A stretch of 64,000 nt of DNA from Flavobacterium sp. N3904 (GCF_025947305.1 NZ_CP110009.1:4071501-4135500), one strand, 5' to 3'. Shown: positions 7,691 through 16,696, numbered from the stretch's first letter. Translations and numbers: made by a program. The notes: generated by a model from the letters alone, not told the origin.

Positions 7691-10414
7691 CTAAAACAAA
7701 ACGACCTGTCCGTCGTCATCCAACTGAATATCAGTATCATCGGCATTGGTTTCTCCTTGTACTTCTATTTCTTCGGGAATAATTTCCTCGGGAGCTTCAT
7801 ACGGCAAAGGTTCCAATAGATTCACCTGTTTCAATTTGTCCGTTGTTAATTGATTACCGAGTGCTTTAAATCCTTTTACGGCAATAAAAGACTCAATATC
7901 TACGGTCATATTCTCTTTTTGAACTCCTTTTACTTTTGTAAAAACTAACTCAGCTACAGGACGATAATCTGTTGCTACAATTTCCAATCTTGAGTTCGGA
8001 TGTTCTGTAATAAATGATTCTTCCTTATTTTCGGTTTCTACCAAGAAACGTTTGATATAATAACGCTCTTTCTCACCATCATAATAAATGGCTGAAATTG
8101 GTTTTTTAGGAACCCATTTTTCCAAAACAATCATATCACCATCAAAATGTGTGGTCAATTCTGGCGTAATGACTTTTATTTTTCCTGCTTGCGAAATCAC
8201 TAGAATTTTGTCACTCGGTCTAAATTCGCCCAACAATTCTCCTCTTGCATCAACATTCAATCGTTGCACGGTATCATCAAACCAAACCTTTCTTGGCAAT
8301 AAAGTAGAAATCCCTTTCTCTTTCAATTCGATTTTCTTGATTGGATATTTAGAAACCAAATTCCCTTTGGAAGCTCGGCCTTTAATCGCTAAAGCCGCAA
8401 AATCAATGTCGAATTTTAATTTCTTAATACTTCCAACCTGACGCAGTAAAATGGTGATGACCTCGGCTTCTCCATTAGGGTTACATGAAAAATACAGAGT
8501 TTGCGAGCCTGCAGTTTCATTGGTCAAATCATACGGTTTGTCACGGGTAACTCCCGAAACATTGAATCGTTTGATATAAGATGGTCCGGATTTTCCATCG
8601 CGGTAAATCATATTGTAAATGGTGCGCTTGTCACTTTTGTCAAAAATAGCAACATGGATAATGTCTTTCCCAACGAATGTTTTAGCATCGACTTTGGTAA
8701 TCATCATTTTTCCATCTCTTAGAAAAACAATTACATCATCGATATCGGAACAATCGGTAACATATTCGTCTTTTTTCAAGCTAGTTCCAACGAAACCTTC
8801 TTCCCTATTTACATATAATTTGGTATTTCTTAAAACCACTTTTGTGGCTTCAATATCATCAAAAATACGTAACTCGGTTTGGCGTTCCCTGCCTTTTCCG
8901 TACTTCTCTTTTAATTTTGTAAAATAGGCAATGGCAAAATCAATGATGTGCTCCAAATCGTATTTTACCTGTTCAATACTTCCTTCTAAAGCTTCGATTT
9001 TGTCCTGTGCCTTATTGCTGTCGAATTTGGAAATACGCATGATTCGGATATCCAATAATCGTAGAATATCTTCTTCGGTAACAGCACGTTTCAAATTTTT
9101 GGTAAACGGTTTCAATCCATCGTCAACGGCTTGTATTACATCTTCCCGAGTCGTTTTATCCTCAATGTCACGGTAGATTTTATTTTCGATAAAAATTCGT
9201 TCCAATGACAGGAAATGCCATTGCTCTTCGAGTTCGCCCAATTGGATTTCGAGTTCACTTTTCAAAAGCTGAACGGTTCGGTTAGTCGAAATTTTCAACA
9301 TATCGGAAACCCCTATAAACAACGGTTTATTATCCTCAATCACACAACCCAATGGTGCTACCGAAGTTTCGCAGGCAGTGAATGCAAACAAGGCATCGAT
9401 AGTTTTATCCGGAGAAACTCCTGGAAAAAGATGAATTAATATCTCTACTTCAGCGGCTGTATTGTCTTCAATTTTTTTGATTTTGATTTTGCCCTTATCA
9501 TTGGCTTTCAAAATACTGTCAATCAAAGTCGTTGTATTGGTCGAAAACGGAATTTGGGTAATCACCAACGTATTTTTGTCGAGTTGACCAATTTTGGCAC
9601 GAACTCGAACACGTCCGCCACGCATTCCGTCATTATAATTAGACACATCGGCAATACCTTGCGTCAAAAAATCTGGATATAAGGTAAATGGTTTTCCTTT
9701 CAGAATTTTAATCGAAGCATCTATCAGCTCATTAAAGTTATGCGGCAGTACTTTGGTCGAAAGACCTACCGCGATTCCCTCAGCTCCTGATGCCAGTAAT
9801 AACGGGAATTTTACCGGTAAGTTATTTGGTTCAGCACGACGCCCATCATAGGAAACTCCCCAATCGGTAATTTTTGGAGAATACAAAACTTCCAAAGCAA
9901 ATTTTGACAAACGCGCCTCAATATAACGGGAAGCCGCAGCTCCGTCACCCGTTAAGATATTTCCCCAGTTTCCCTGACAGTCAATCAATAATTCTTTCTG
10001 CCCAATTTGTACCATTGCGTCACCAATACTCTGATCTCCGTGTGGGTGGTATTGCATGGTATGACCAACTACATTGGCAACTTTATTGTAACGACCGTCA
10101 TCCAACTCTTTCAAAGAGTGCATGATTCTTCGTTGCACGGGTTTGAAACCATCCTCAATCGCGGGAACGGCTCGCTCCAGAATTACATAAGAAGCATAAT
10201 CCAAAAACCAATCTTTGTACATTCCTGTAACTTTGGTTATGGTATCATTTTCATCCTCTGTATTCTCGTAAAAATGCTGCCCTTCAAAATGTTTGGCATC
10301 CACATCAATAATTTCATCGGAATCATTTTCGTCTTTATTGTCATCAATAGAATGATCTTCCGAATTATTTTCTTCGTTGTCTGAAATTATGTTATCGTCT
10401 TCTTCGTCTTTCAT
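7691..10414 (-). CDS. parC: DNA topoisomerase IV subunit A
   Basis: ParC cuts and rejoins DNA to separate daughter chromosomes with ParE. The protein has 907 residues. After an acidic, disordered extension of about 60 residues comes the winged-helix breakage domain, with HPHGDQS at 123-129 and the active-site Tyr164 in AAASRYIEARLS, followed by the coiled-coil gate and a C-terminal blade region. The residue equivalent to the quinolone-resistance Ser83 of E. coli GyrA appears to be Gln127 and that of Asp87 is Asp132. The gene directly follows a DUF1016 nuclease gene, its ATG touching that gene's stop codon. The tail is again acidic. Confidence 0.95.
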   Translation of the reverse strand: MKDEEDDNIISDNEENNSEDHSIDDNKDENDSDEIIDVDAKHFEGQHFYENTEDENDTITKVTGMYKDWFLDYASYVILERAVPAIEDGFKPVQRRIMHSLKELDDGRYNKVANVVGHTMQYHPHGDQSIGDAMVQIGQKELLIDCQGNWGNILTGDGAAASRYIEARLSKFALEVLYSPKITDWGVSYDGRRAEPNNLPVKFPLLLASGAEGIAVGLSTKVLPHNFNELIDASIKILKGKPFTLYPDFLTQGIADVSNYNDGMRGGRVRVRAKIGQLDKNTLVITQIPFSTNTTTLIDSILKANDKGKIKIKKIEDNTAAEVEILIHLFPGVSPDKTIDALFAFTACETSVAPLGCVIEDNKPLFIGVSDMLKISTNRTVQLLKSELEIQLGELEEQWHFLSLERIFIENKIYRDIEDKTTREDVIQAVDDGLKPFTKNLKRAVTEEDILRLLDIRIMRISKFDSNKAQDKIEALEGSIEQVKYDLEHIIDFAIAYFTKLKEKYGKGRERQTELRIFDDIEATKVVLRNTKLYVNREEGFVGTSLKKDEYVTDCSDIDDVIVFLRDGKMMITKVDAKTFVGKDIIHVAIFDKSDKRTIYNMIYRDGKSGPSYIKRFNVSGVTRDKPYDLTNETAGSQTLYFSCNPNGEAEVITILLRQVGSIKKLKFDIDFAALAIKGRASKGNLVSKYPIKKIELKEKGISTLLPRKVWFDDTVQRLNVDARGELLGEFRPSDKILVISQAGKIKVITPELTTHFDGDMIVLEKWVPKKPISAIYYDGEKERYYIKRFLVETENKEESFITEHPNSRLEIVATDYRPVAELVFTKVKGVQKENMTVDIESFIAVKGFKALGNQLTTDKLKQVNLLEPLPYEAPEEIIPEEIEVQGETNADDTDIQLDDDGQVVLF

Positions 10415-11527
10415 TTATTTTGATTCCGATATTAATTGTATTAAATCTTCTCTGCTTGGCAGAATTGTTTTGTATTTACTGGCAAATATTTGCTCGTTAT
10501 TTTCAGGTAAAGTGTATTCTACAACCAAATCACTTTTGTTTTGGCAAAGGACAATTCCAATGGTTTTGTTCTCGTCTTCCAAACGCATTTCTCTGTCGTA
10601 ATAATTGACATACATTTGCATTTGTCCTAAATCTTGATGCTTTAATTCTCCTATTTTTAAATCAATTAGAACAAAACATTTCAATATTCGGTTATAAAAA
10701 ACCAAATCAATTCGAAAATGTTTATCATCAAAAGTAATTCTGTTTTGTCTGGCTACAAAAGTAAAACCGTGACCCAATTCTAATAAAAAATGTTCTAATT
10801 TATTGATAATTTCTTCTTCCAACTCCGATTCAGAATATTGATGCAATTCAGGCAATCCTAAAAACTCCAAAATATAGGGGTCTTTGATAATATCTTTTGG
10901 TTTCTCTATAATCTGGCCTTTTTCAGAAAGTTTCAAAATCCCTGCTTTATCTCGGCTTAAAGCCAATCGTGTATAAAGTGCCGAATCATATTGGCGTTTT
11001 AATTCCCGAACACTCCAATTGTATTTTTCGGATTCTATTTCATAGAAACGTCTCTCGCTTAAGTCATCAATTCGTATTAAGAAAACATAATGTGTCCAAG
11101 TTAGTTTGAAAAACGAAATCAGCGACTGCGTTTTTTGATTTTCAGAAAACCCAGTCACTGACTGAGATATATTAGTATTGAATTCCCCAGTCGCTGACTG
11201 GGATTTTTGAATTTGTAAAATCCGAGACACTGTCTCGGAAATTGAGTAAGTCAAATAAAACTTCCTCATACTCTCTAAATTAACTACAGAAAACCCTTTT
11301 CCAAACTTATTATTCAACTGTTCAGAAAGCCCTTTTAATAATTGCTTCCCATATTCGGCTCTGTCTTTTCCGTTTTGTTCTTCTTCCACAATCATTCTTC
11401 CTATTTCAAAATAGGTATAAACCATTGTTGAATTTACGGTACGTAAAACCTGTTGTCGAGCATTTTGCAATAATTCGACTACTTGAGAAAACAAAGCTTT
11501 ATTTTGAAGATTTTCTGACACTACCAA
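10415..11527 (-). CDS. DUF1016 (YhcG-like) PDDEXK nuclease family protein
   Basis: A 370-residue protein of the DUF1016 family. Residues about 10-180 form the helical N-terminal DUF1016_N part, and residues about 200-360 a PD-(D/E)xK nuclease fold with Asp274 (FRIDLVFYNR), Asp289 and Lys291 (LIDLK) and Gln302. The substrate is unknown; related proteins occur near defence or restriction genes. Residues 97-140 are a 12-residue periodic segment encoded by a palindromic array, listed separately. The gene sits between parE and parC, 7 bases after the parE stop and abutting parC, so it is probably transcribed with them. Confidence 0.88.
   Translation of the reverse strand: MVVSENLQNKALFSQVVELLQNARQQVLRTVNSTMVYTYFEIGRMIVEEEQNGKDRAEYGKQLLKGLSEQLNNKFGKGFSVVNLESMRKFYLTYSISETVSRILQIQKSQSATGEFNTNISQSVTGFSENQKTQSLISFFKLTWTHYVFLIRIDDLSERRFYEIESEKYNWSVRELKRQYDSALYTRLALSRDKAGILKLSEKGQIIEKPKDIIKDPYILEFLGLPELHQYSESELEEEIINKLEHFLLELGHGFTFVARQNRITFDDKHFRIDLVFYNRILKCFVLIDLKIGELKHQDLGQMQMYVNYYDREMRLEDENKTIGIVLCQNKSDLVVEYTLPENNEQIFASKYKTILPSREDLIQLISESK
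11114..11238 (-). repeat. Four 17-bp palindromes at exact 36-bp spacing inside the nuclease gene
   Basis: Each unit is 7 bp, a 3-base loop, and 7 bp of inverted sequence. Plus-strand positions are 11114-11130 (5 of 7 pairs), 11150-11166 (6 of 7), 11186-11202 (7 of 7, CCCAGTCGCTGACTGGG) and 11222-11238 (7 of 7, CCGAGACACTGTCTCGG, with one more outer pair). Centres are at 11122, 11158, 11194 and 11230. The spacing equals 12 codons, so the reading frame is kept. The two perfect units differ at two stem positions and both changes are compensated on the other arm. Confidence 0.9.
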
Positions 11528-11534
11528 ATCTATA

Positions 11535-13400
11535 TTATTTCACTTCTTCCAAAACATCAATCTCTACCTTCAGATTCTTTATGATAAAATCTTGTCTGTC
11601 GGGAGTGTTTTTACCCATATAAAAAGACAATAACTGCTCGATAGAAGTATTTTTATCCATCATAATAGGATCAAGGCGAATCGTTTCTCCAATAAAATTC
11701 TTAAACTCATCTGGCGAAATCTCTCCCAATCCCTTAAATCGGGTGATTTCCGGTTTTGGTTTTAGTTTTTCTATAGCATCTTTTCGTTCTTCTTCCGAAT
11801 AGCAATAAATGGTTTCTTTCTTGTTTCGAACTCTAAAAAGTGGTGTTTGCAAAATATACAAATGCCCTTCTTTGATTAATTCCGGAAAAAACTGCAGGAA
11901 AAAAGTAATCAACAACAAGCGAATGTGCATTCCATCGACATCGGCATCGGTCGCGATTACGATGTTGTTGTAACGCAATTTTTCCAATCCATCTTCGATA
12001 TCCAAAGCCGCCTGCAATAAATTGAACTCTTCATTTTCATACACAATCTTTTTACTCATTCCGTAGGAATTCAAAGGCTTACCACGCAAACTAAACACCG
12101 CCTGAGTATTTACATCACGAGATTTGGTAATCGACCCGGAAGCCGAATCTCCCTCGGTAATAAACAAAGTACTTTCCAAACTCTTTGGGTTTTTTGTATC
12201 TGGAAGATGTGCACGGCAATCCCTTAATTTTTTATTGTGAAGATTGGCCTTTTTGGCACGATCTGTGGCTAGTTTTCGAATTCCCGATAATTCTTTACGC
12301 TCGCGTTCGGCTTGGAGAATTTTTCGCAATAAAGCATCGGCTGTTACTGGATTCTTGTGTAAATAATTGTCTAATTTTGTTTTTACAAAATCATTTACAA
12401 ACGTACGAACCGAAGGCATTCCTGGTTCAGAACCCATGTCAGTCGAACCCAGTTTGGTTTTGGTTTGTGACTCAAAAACAGGTTCCATTACTTTGATGCT
12501 TATGGCACTCACAACCGATTTACGAACATCTGAAGCTTCAAAACTTTTGTTGTAAAACTCTCTTATCGTTTTGACAATTGCTTCACGATAAGCCGCGAGA
12601 TGCGTTCCTCCCTGTGTGGTGTTTTGTCCATTCACAAAAGAGTGGTATTCTTCGCTATATTGGGTTTTACTGTGCGTCAAAGCCATTTCGATATCATCCC
12701 CTTTGAGGTGAATAATCGGATACTCTAAATCATCAGCGTGTATGGTTTCTTCCAGTAAATCTTTTAACCCGTTTTCGGAATAATATTTTTCACCATTAAA
12801 AATTATCGTCAAACCATTGTTTAAGTAACAATAGTTTTTGAGCATTTTGATTACATACTCATACCTGAATTTATAGTTCTTAAAAATAGCTTCATCCGGT
12901 ATAAAAGATACTTTAGTACCTTTTCTCTTTGTAGTTTCAATTACATCTTCTTCGAGAACTAAATTCCCGCCCGAAAACTCGGCCGCTTTTTGTTTGTCAT
13001 CACGAACGGATTCCACACGAAAAAAATGAGACAATGCATTCACTGCTTTTGTCCCCACTCCATTCAAACCAACTGATTTCTTGAAGGCCAATGAATCGTA
13101 TTTTCCACCGGTATTCATTTTGGAAACCACATCAATCACTTTCCCTAATGGAATTCCACGCCCATAATCACGAACAGTAACTGTTTTATCTTTAATGGTC
13201 ACTTCGATGGTTTTACCAGCCCCCATTACAAATTCATCAATACAGTTGTCGAGAACCTCTTTTAATAAAATATAAATACCATCATCTGGTGAAGATCCGT
13301 CTCCGAGTTTTCCAATGTACATCCCAGGACGCATACGGATGTGTTCTTTCCAGTCGAGAGAACGGATATTATCTTCGGTGTATTGATTTTGATCTGACAT
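11535..13400 (-). CDS. parE: DNA topoisomerase IV subunit B
   Basis: ParE is the ATPase partner of ParC. The 621 residues show the GHKL ATPase (LLKEVLDNCIDEF with the catalytic Glu, DYGRGIP, GLNGVGTKAVNAL), the transducer domain, and the TOPRIM domain with LFITEGDSASGS and the metal-binding DADVDG motif, ending with FKGLGE and FMGK segments typical of type IIA B subunits. The length fits ParE/GyrB without the long GyrB insertion. It is first in the minus-strand group parE, nuclease, parC, with a promoter-like box upstream. Confidence 0.95.
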   Translation of the reverse strand: MSDQNQYTEDNIRSLDWKEHIRMRPGMYIGKLGDGSSPDDGIYILLKEVLDNCIDEFVMGAGKTIEVTIKDKTVTVRDYGRGIPLGKVIDVVSKMNTGGKYDSLAFKKSVGLNGVGTKAVNALSHFFRVESVRDDKQKAAEFSGGNLVLEEDVIETTKRKGTKVSFIPDEAIFKNYKFRYEYVIKMLKNYCYLNNGLTIIFNGEKYYSENGLKDLLEETIHADDLEYPIIHLKGDDIEMALTHSKTQYSEEYHSFVNGQNTTQGGTHLAAYREAIVKTIREFYNKSFEASDVRKSVVSAISIKVMEPVFESQTKTKLGSTDMGSEPGMPSVRTFVNDFVKTKLDNYLHKNPVTADALLRKILQAERERKELSGIRKLATDRAKKANLHNKKLRDCRAHLPDTKNPKSLESTLFITEGDSASGSITKSRDVNTQAVFSLRGKPLNSYGMSKKIVYENEEFNLLQAALDIEDGLEKLRYNNIVIATDADVDGMHIRLLLITFFLQFFPELIKEGHLYILQTPLFRVRNKKETIYCYSEEERKDAIEKLKPKPEITRFKGLGEISPDEFKNFIGETIRLDPIMMDKNTSIEQLLSFYMGKNTPDRQDFIIKNLKVEIDVLEEVK

Positions 13401-13465
13401 TTTGGAATTTTATCGAATTTGCGCTAATGTAGTGTAATTCGATAAAATTTAAAAGAAGTAGTTCG

Positions 13466-13473
13466 CAAAGTTA
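13466..13473 (-). promoter_or_regulatory. -7 box upstream of parE
   Basis: On the minus strand the sequence reads TAACTTTG, matching TAnnTTTG. It lies 65 bases before the parE ATG. The -33 region shows only a weak CTG in place of TTG. Confidence 0.5.
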
Positions 13474-13553
13474 TTAAGAATGATATTGACAGCAGGAAAT
13501 AAACTTTAGATTGCAGAATTTAGATTTTAGATTTTTTGAACTGACATTGCTAT

Positions 13554-14075
13554 TTAAAAATTACAAACAATCTCTTTAAGTTGTTTATCTAATTCAACGT
13601 TTGAAATAACATTAGCTTCAATATCAAAATTAGCCTCAAAACTAGGCAATGAGAAAACAGCTTTAATATTGGCCGCAAATCGGGGAAAATTGTTTTTGGC
13701 AATCTCCAGAACACTTGCTCCACCTCTAGCACCAGGTGATGTAGCCATCAATAACATTGGTTTGTGTTGAAATAGTTTTCCGTTTATTCTAGAGCACCAA
13801 TCCACTGTGTTTTTGAAAGCGGCGCTGTAATTTCCATTATTTTCGGCAAGAGAAACTACCAAAAGATCGGCAGTGGTTATTTTTTCAAGAAATGCTTTCG
13901 CCAATGGATGCTGACCTATTATTTCCTCTTTGTCAACGCTGAATAATGGCATTTCATAATCGTTTAAATCCAAAACCTCAACTTGACCATTTTCAAACAA
14001 ACCCGCAGCATAAGTGGCCAATTTTTTATTGATGGACTTTTTGCTTGGACTTCCAGCAAAGGCTATGATTTTCAT
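13554..14075 (-). CDS. NAD(P)H-dependent FMN reductase-like flavoprotein
   Basis: A 173-residue flavodoxin-fold protein. The N-terminal MKIIAFAGSPSKKSINKKLA is the FMN phosphate-binding loop of the NADPH-dependent FMN reductase family, and residues around 75-95 (LVVSLAENNGNYSAAFKN) hold the second flavin-contact segment. The LLMATSPGARGG stretch near residue 108 corresponds to the third loop. It probably reduces quinones, azo compounds or free flavin in the cytoplasm using NAD(P)H. It is followed by no obvious partner and lies 11 bases downstream of the YihY gene, so the two form a likely operon. Confidence 0.88.
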   Translation of the reverse strand: MKIIAFAGSPSKKSINKKLATYAAGLFENGQVEVLDLNDYEMPLFSVDKEEIIGQHPLAKAFLEKITTADLLVVSLAENNGNYSAAFKNTVDWCSRINGKLFQHKPMLLMATSPGARGGASVLEIAKNNFPRFAANIKAVFSLPSFEANFDIEANVISNVELDKQLKEIVCNF

Positions 14076-14086
14076 ATATTCTTTTT

Positions 14087-15004
14087 TTAGGATTTATCTA
14101 TTTCAAAAATTTCTTTTTTAATTTCAACCGAGTATTCGTTTGGAAAAATTTTACCTCCATACGTTTTTGCATACACTTTGGTAAATTCGGCTCCAAAGTA
14201 AAGAATTATAGACGAATAATACACCCAAACCAAAATAATTATTACCGATCCTGCAGCACCATATATTGAAGCAATCGTAGAATTCCCCAAATAATAACCA
14301 ATGGCAAATTTTCCTATCATAAACAGTATTGCTGTACAAGAAGCTCCAAGACAAGCATCCCGCCACTTTATAATCCCATCCGGCAATGTTCTGAAAATAA
14401 TTGCAAATAATAATGTGATTATAGAAAACACAATTACCGAGTTAATAACATAAAATAAGTAAATCGTACTTTCTGGAAAATATAATTTTAACCTAGAATT
14501 TGCTATATCCAATATGACATTGACCAATAAGCTTACTATCATCAAAAAACCTAATGAAACAATCATCGAAAAAGACATCAATCGGTTTTGAATGAACTTT
14601 TTAAATCCTTTATTGGGTTTTGCTCGTAAACCCCAAATATAATTGATAGAACTTTGAATCTCCGCAAAAACTCCTGAAGCACCAATTAATAACATAGTTA
14701 CACCAAATATAGTGACAAAAACATTATTTCCAGAAAGTTCAACATTTTTTATAGCACCTTGAATCTGAATGGCGGCATCGCTACCAACCAAGGAATTAAT
14801 TTGCCCATAAAGTTGTCCTGTTACTGCTTCTTCACCAAAGAAAAAACCACATATTGTGATAATAATGATTAAAAGTGGTGGTAAAGCAAAAATAGTATAA
14901 TAAGCCAAGGCTGCGCTCAGTTTTATAGCATTATCATCGATAAATTCTAAAGTTGTAATTTTGAGCAAAAACCAAGATTTAGACAAAAAGTCCTTGTTTA
15001 GCAT
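14087..15004 (-). CDS. YihY/virulence factor BrkB family membrane protein
   Basis: A 305-residue inner-membrane protein with about six transmembrane helices. Family hallmarks are SAALAYYTIFALPPLL near residue 30 and the final GSVIIILVWVYYSSIILYFGAEFTKVYA segment around residues 250-280 (helix with the conserved W-x-Y-Y and G-A-E). Once annotated as RNase BN, this family has no nuclease function; its transport or structural role is unknown. A TAACTTTG box lies 25 bases upstream of the start. Confidence 0.9.
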   Translation of the reverse strand: MLNKDFLSKSWFLLKITTLEFIDDNAIKLSAALAYYTIFALPPLLIIIITICGFFFGEEAVTGQLYGQINSLVGSDAAIQIQGAIKNVELSGNNVFVTIFGVTMLLIGASGVFAEIQSSINYIWGLRAKPNKGFKKFIQNRLMSFSMIVSLGFLMIVSLLVNVILDIANSRLKLYFPESTIYLFYVINSVIVFSIITLLFAIIFRTLPDGIIKWRDACLGASCTAILFMIGKFAIGYYLGNSTIASIYGAAGSVIIILVWVYYSSIILYFGAEFTKVYAKTYGGKIFPNEYSVEIKKEIFEIDKS

Positions 15005-15028
15005 AATCTGTTTATTGAAAATTTAAAC

Positions 15029-15036
15029 CAAAGTTA
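15029..15036 (-). promoter_or_regulatory. -7 box upstream of the YihY gene
   Basis: The minus strand reads TAACTTTG, a TAnnTTTG match, 25 bases before the YihY ATG. A TTTG lies 14 bases further upstream, closer than the usual -33 spacing. Confidence 0.5.
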
Positions 15037-15166
15037 TGCAATGCTTTTCTCAAAGTTTTATATAATTAATTTTTGTTTTTATAACTTTAAAATTTCTTTT
15101 TAGATTAAAATTCAATGTTAAATTAATTATTAATCTAACAGAAATCTATAAAAATTCTTCAATAAA

Positions 15167-15194
15167 AAACCTGCAAAATGGCTCTTGCAGGTTT
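15167..15194 (-). terminator. Rho-independent terminator of ychF
   Basis: A perfect 10-bp stem, AAACCTGCAA with TTGCAGGTTT, encloses an 8-base loop. On the minus strand it is followed by T-rich sequence and lies about 40 bases past the ychF stop codon. Confidence 0.85.
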
Positions 15195-15233
15195 CTTCGA
15201 TTCTCTTTATTATTTTCTCTATTTTTTTAGAAA

Positions 15234-16328
15234 CTATACATTAAATCTAAAGTGCATCACGTCTCCGTCTTTTACGATATATTCTTTTCCTTCTACTTTG
15301 AATTTTCCAGCCTCTTTACATTTTGCTTCTGATCCGTAGTGAACGAAATCTTCATACGAAATCACTTCGGCGCGGATGAAACCTTTTTCAAAATCGGTAT
15401 GAATAACTCCTGCTGCTTGTGGTGCTGTCGCTCCGATATTTATGGTCCAAGCACGAACTTCTTTGACACCGCAGGTAAAATAAGTTTGTTGCTTCAATAA
15501 TTTGTAAGCGGTACGAATCAAAACTGATGCTCCTGGCTCAGTAAGTCCCATATCTTCAAGAAAAACTTGACGCTCTTCGTAACTTTCTAATTCGGTAATA
15601 TCTGCTTCGGCTCCAACAGAAAGAACGATAACTTCAGCATCTTCATCTTTTACCAATTCGCGAACCTGATCTACATATTTATTTCCGGTAACTGCAGAAT
15701 TCTCATCCACATTACAAACGTACAATACCGGTTTTGCTGTAATCAATTGAAAACCTTCCAACAATACTTCCTCGTCATTATTTTGAGGAATTATGGTTCT
15801 GGCTGATTTTGCCTGCAACAGTGTTTCTCTGATTCTATCTAAAAGCGCTTTCTCGGTTTGTGCTTCTTTGTTACCGGTTTTGGCAGCACGATTTACCTTT
15901 TCCAAACGTTTTTCTACATTTTCAAGATCTTTCAATTGCAATTCGATATCAATGGTTTCTTTGTCACGAATAGGATTTACATTTCCGTCAACGTGAACAA
16001 TATTATCATTATCAAAACAACGCAATACGTGAATGATAGCGTTACACTCTCTAATGTTTCCTAAAAATTGATTCCCTAAACCTTCACCTTTGCTAGCACC
16101 TTTTACCAATCCGGCGATATCAACGATATCAACCGTCGCCATCTGAACTCGTTCTGGTTTGACCAACAATTCTAATTTTTCAATTCTTGGATCGGGTACA
16201 TTTACTACACCAATATTAGGTTCGATTGTACAAAAAGGAAAGTTGGCACTTTGCGCTTTTGCATTCGATAAACAATTGAATAATGTTGATTTTCCAACAT
16301 TTGGTAACCCTACAATTCCTGCTTTCAT
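15234..16328 (-). CDS. ychF: Ribosome-binding ATPase YchF (Obg-like)
   Basis: YchF/OLA1 is a P-loop NTPase of the Obg group that prefers ATP and associates with the ribosome. The 364 residues match the usual length. The G1 motif GLPNVGKS is at 7-14, the switch region NFPFCTIEPNIG at 34-45 and G3 DIAGLVKGAS at about 69-78. A coiled-coil region lies near 125-170, and the C-terminal TGS domain ends with YIVKDGDVMHFRFNV. Cytoplasmic, single gene, with its own promoter and terminator. Confidence 0.96.
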   Translation of the reverse strand: MKAGIVGLPNVGKSTLFNCLSNAKAQSANFPFCTIEPNIGVVNVPDPRIEKLELLVKPERVQMATVDIVDIAGLVKGASKGEGLGNQFLGNIRECNAIIHVLRCFDNDNIVHVDGNVNPIRDKETIDIELQLKDLENVEKRLEKVNRAAKTGNKEAQTEKALLDRIRETLLQAKSARTIIPQNNDEEVLLEGFQLITAKPVLYVCNVDENSAVTGNKYVDQVRELVKDEDAEVIVLSVGAEADITELESYEERQVFLEDMGLTEPGASVLIRTAYKLLKQQTYFTCGVKEVRAWTINIGATAPQAAGVIHTDFEKGFIRAEVISYEDFVHYGSEAKCKEAGKFKVEGKEYIVKDGDVMHFRFNV

Positions 16329-16395
16329 GTTATATGTGTTTACAAATAACAGTTGCCCGCTATCTGCTTTTTAGTAATTCCTTTTTTAAAGTTTG

Positions 16396-16427
16396 CAAAT
16401 ATAAGATATAATGCTCGTAATTGACAA
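16396..16427 (-). promoter_or_regulatory. Promoter of ychF
   Basis: On the minus strand a TTG (complement of 16425-16427) is followed after 21 bases by TATATTTG (complement of 16396-16403), a full match to the Bacteroidota TTG-N19-21-TAnnTTTG pattern. The -7 box lies 67 bases before the ychF ATG. Confidence 0.7.
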
Positions 16428-16623
16428 GTTTTCAGTCGGTGTTTTCGGTTGGTGTATTTATAAAATAATTAATATCAATTCTTCGGCCATCCTGTTCTAT
16501 TTCTTAATAGATATCCTAAACTAAACTGTTATTATAAATAAGTAAGTGTATTAAGAAATTACTGTGGAGCATTTTATTATGCTCGATTAGGTTTTTCTTT
16601 CTAAAAAAATTAACCACAAAAAA

Positions 16624-16654
16624 AAAGGGCTATCGTTTTGATAGCTCTTTTTTT
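16624..16654 (+). terminator. Orphan Rho-independent terminator upstream of the methyltransferase
   Basis: An 11-bp stem with one wobble (16624-16634 with 16640-16650) and a 5-base loop is followed by T residues. No plus-strand gene precedes it within the 300-base gap after the ychF 5' end, so it would end a short untranslated transcript or act as a leader attenuator for the gene at 16697. Confidence 0.7.
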
Positions 16655-16696
16655 ATTCCCTTTATTTTCCTAAATTTAAACTCTAATAACATTCTT

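Larger units (their letters stand above)
16329..16696. other. Intergenic region between ychF and the methyltransferase gene
   Basis: This 368-base gap between divergent genes has three structured pieces: the ychF promoter near 16396-16427, a small hairpin at 16567-16584 (GAGCAT with ATGCTC), and a terminator-like hairpin at 16624-16650. I found no convincing open reading frame in it. Confidence 0.6.

Noticed and set aside
8088..10384. Several plus-strand reading frames of 60-125 residues in parC
   Set aside because: They are antisense to parC motifs and show no protein-like pattern.
11114..11238. Possible CRISPR-like array because of the regular 36-bp spacing
   Set aside because: Units are palindromes that differ in sequence, they lie inside an intact coding frame, and there are no distinct spacers or cas genes.
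14087..15004. Annotation as ribonuclease BN
   Set aside because: That name for the YihY family came from an early misassignment; the sequence is an integral membrane protein.
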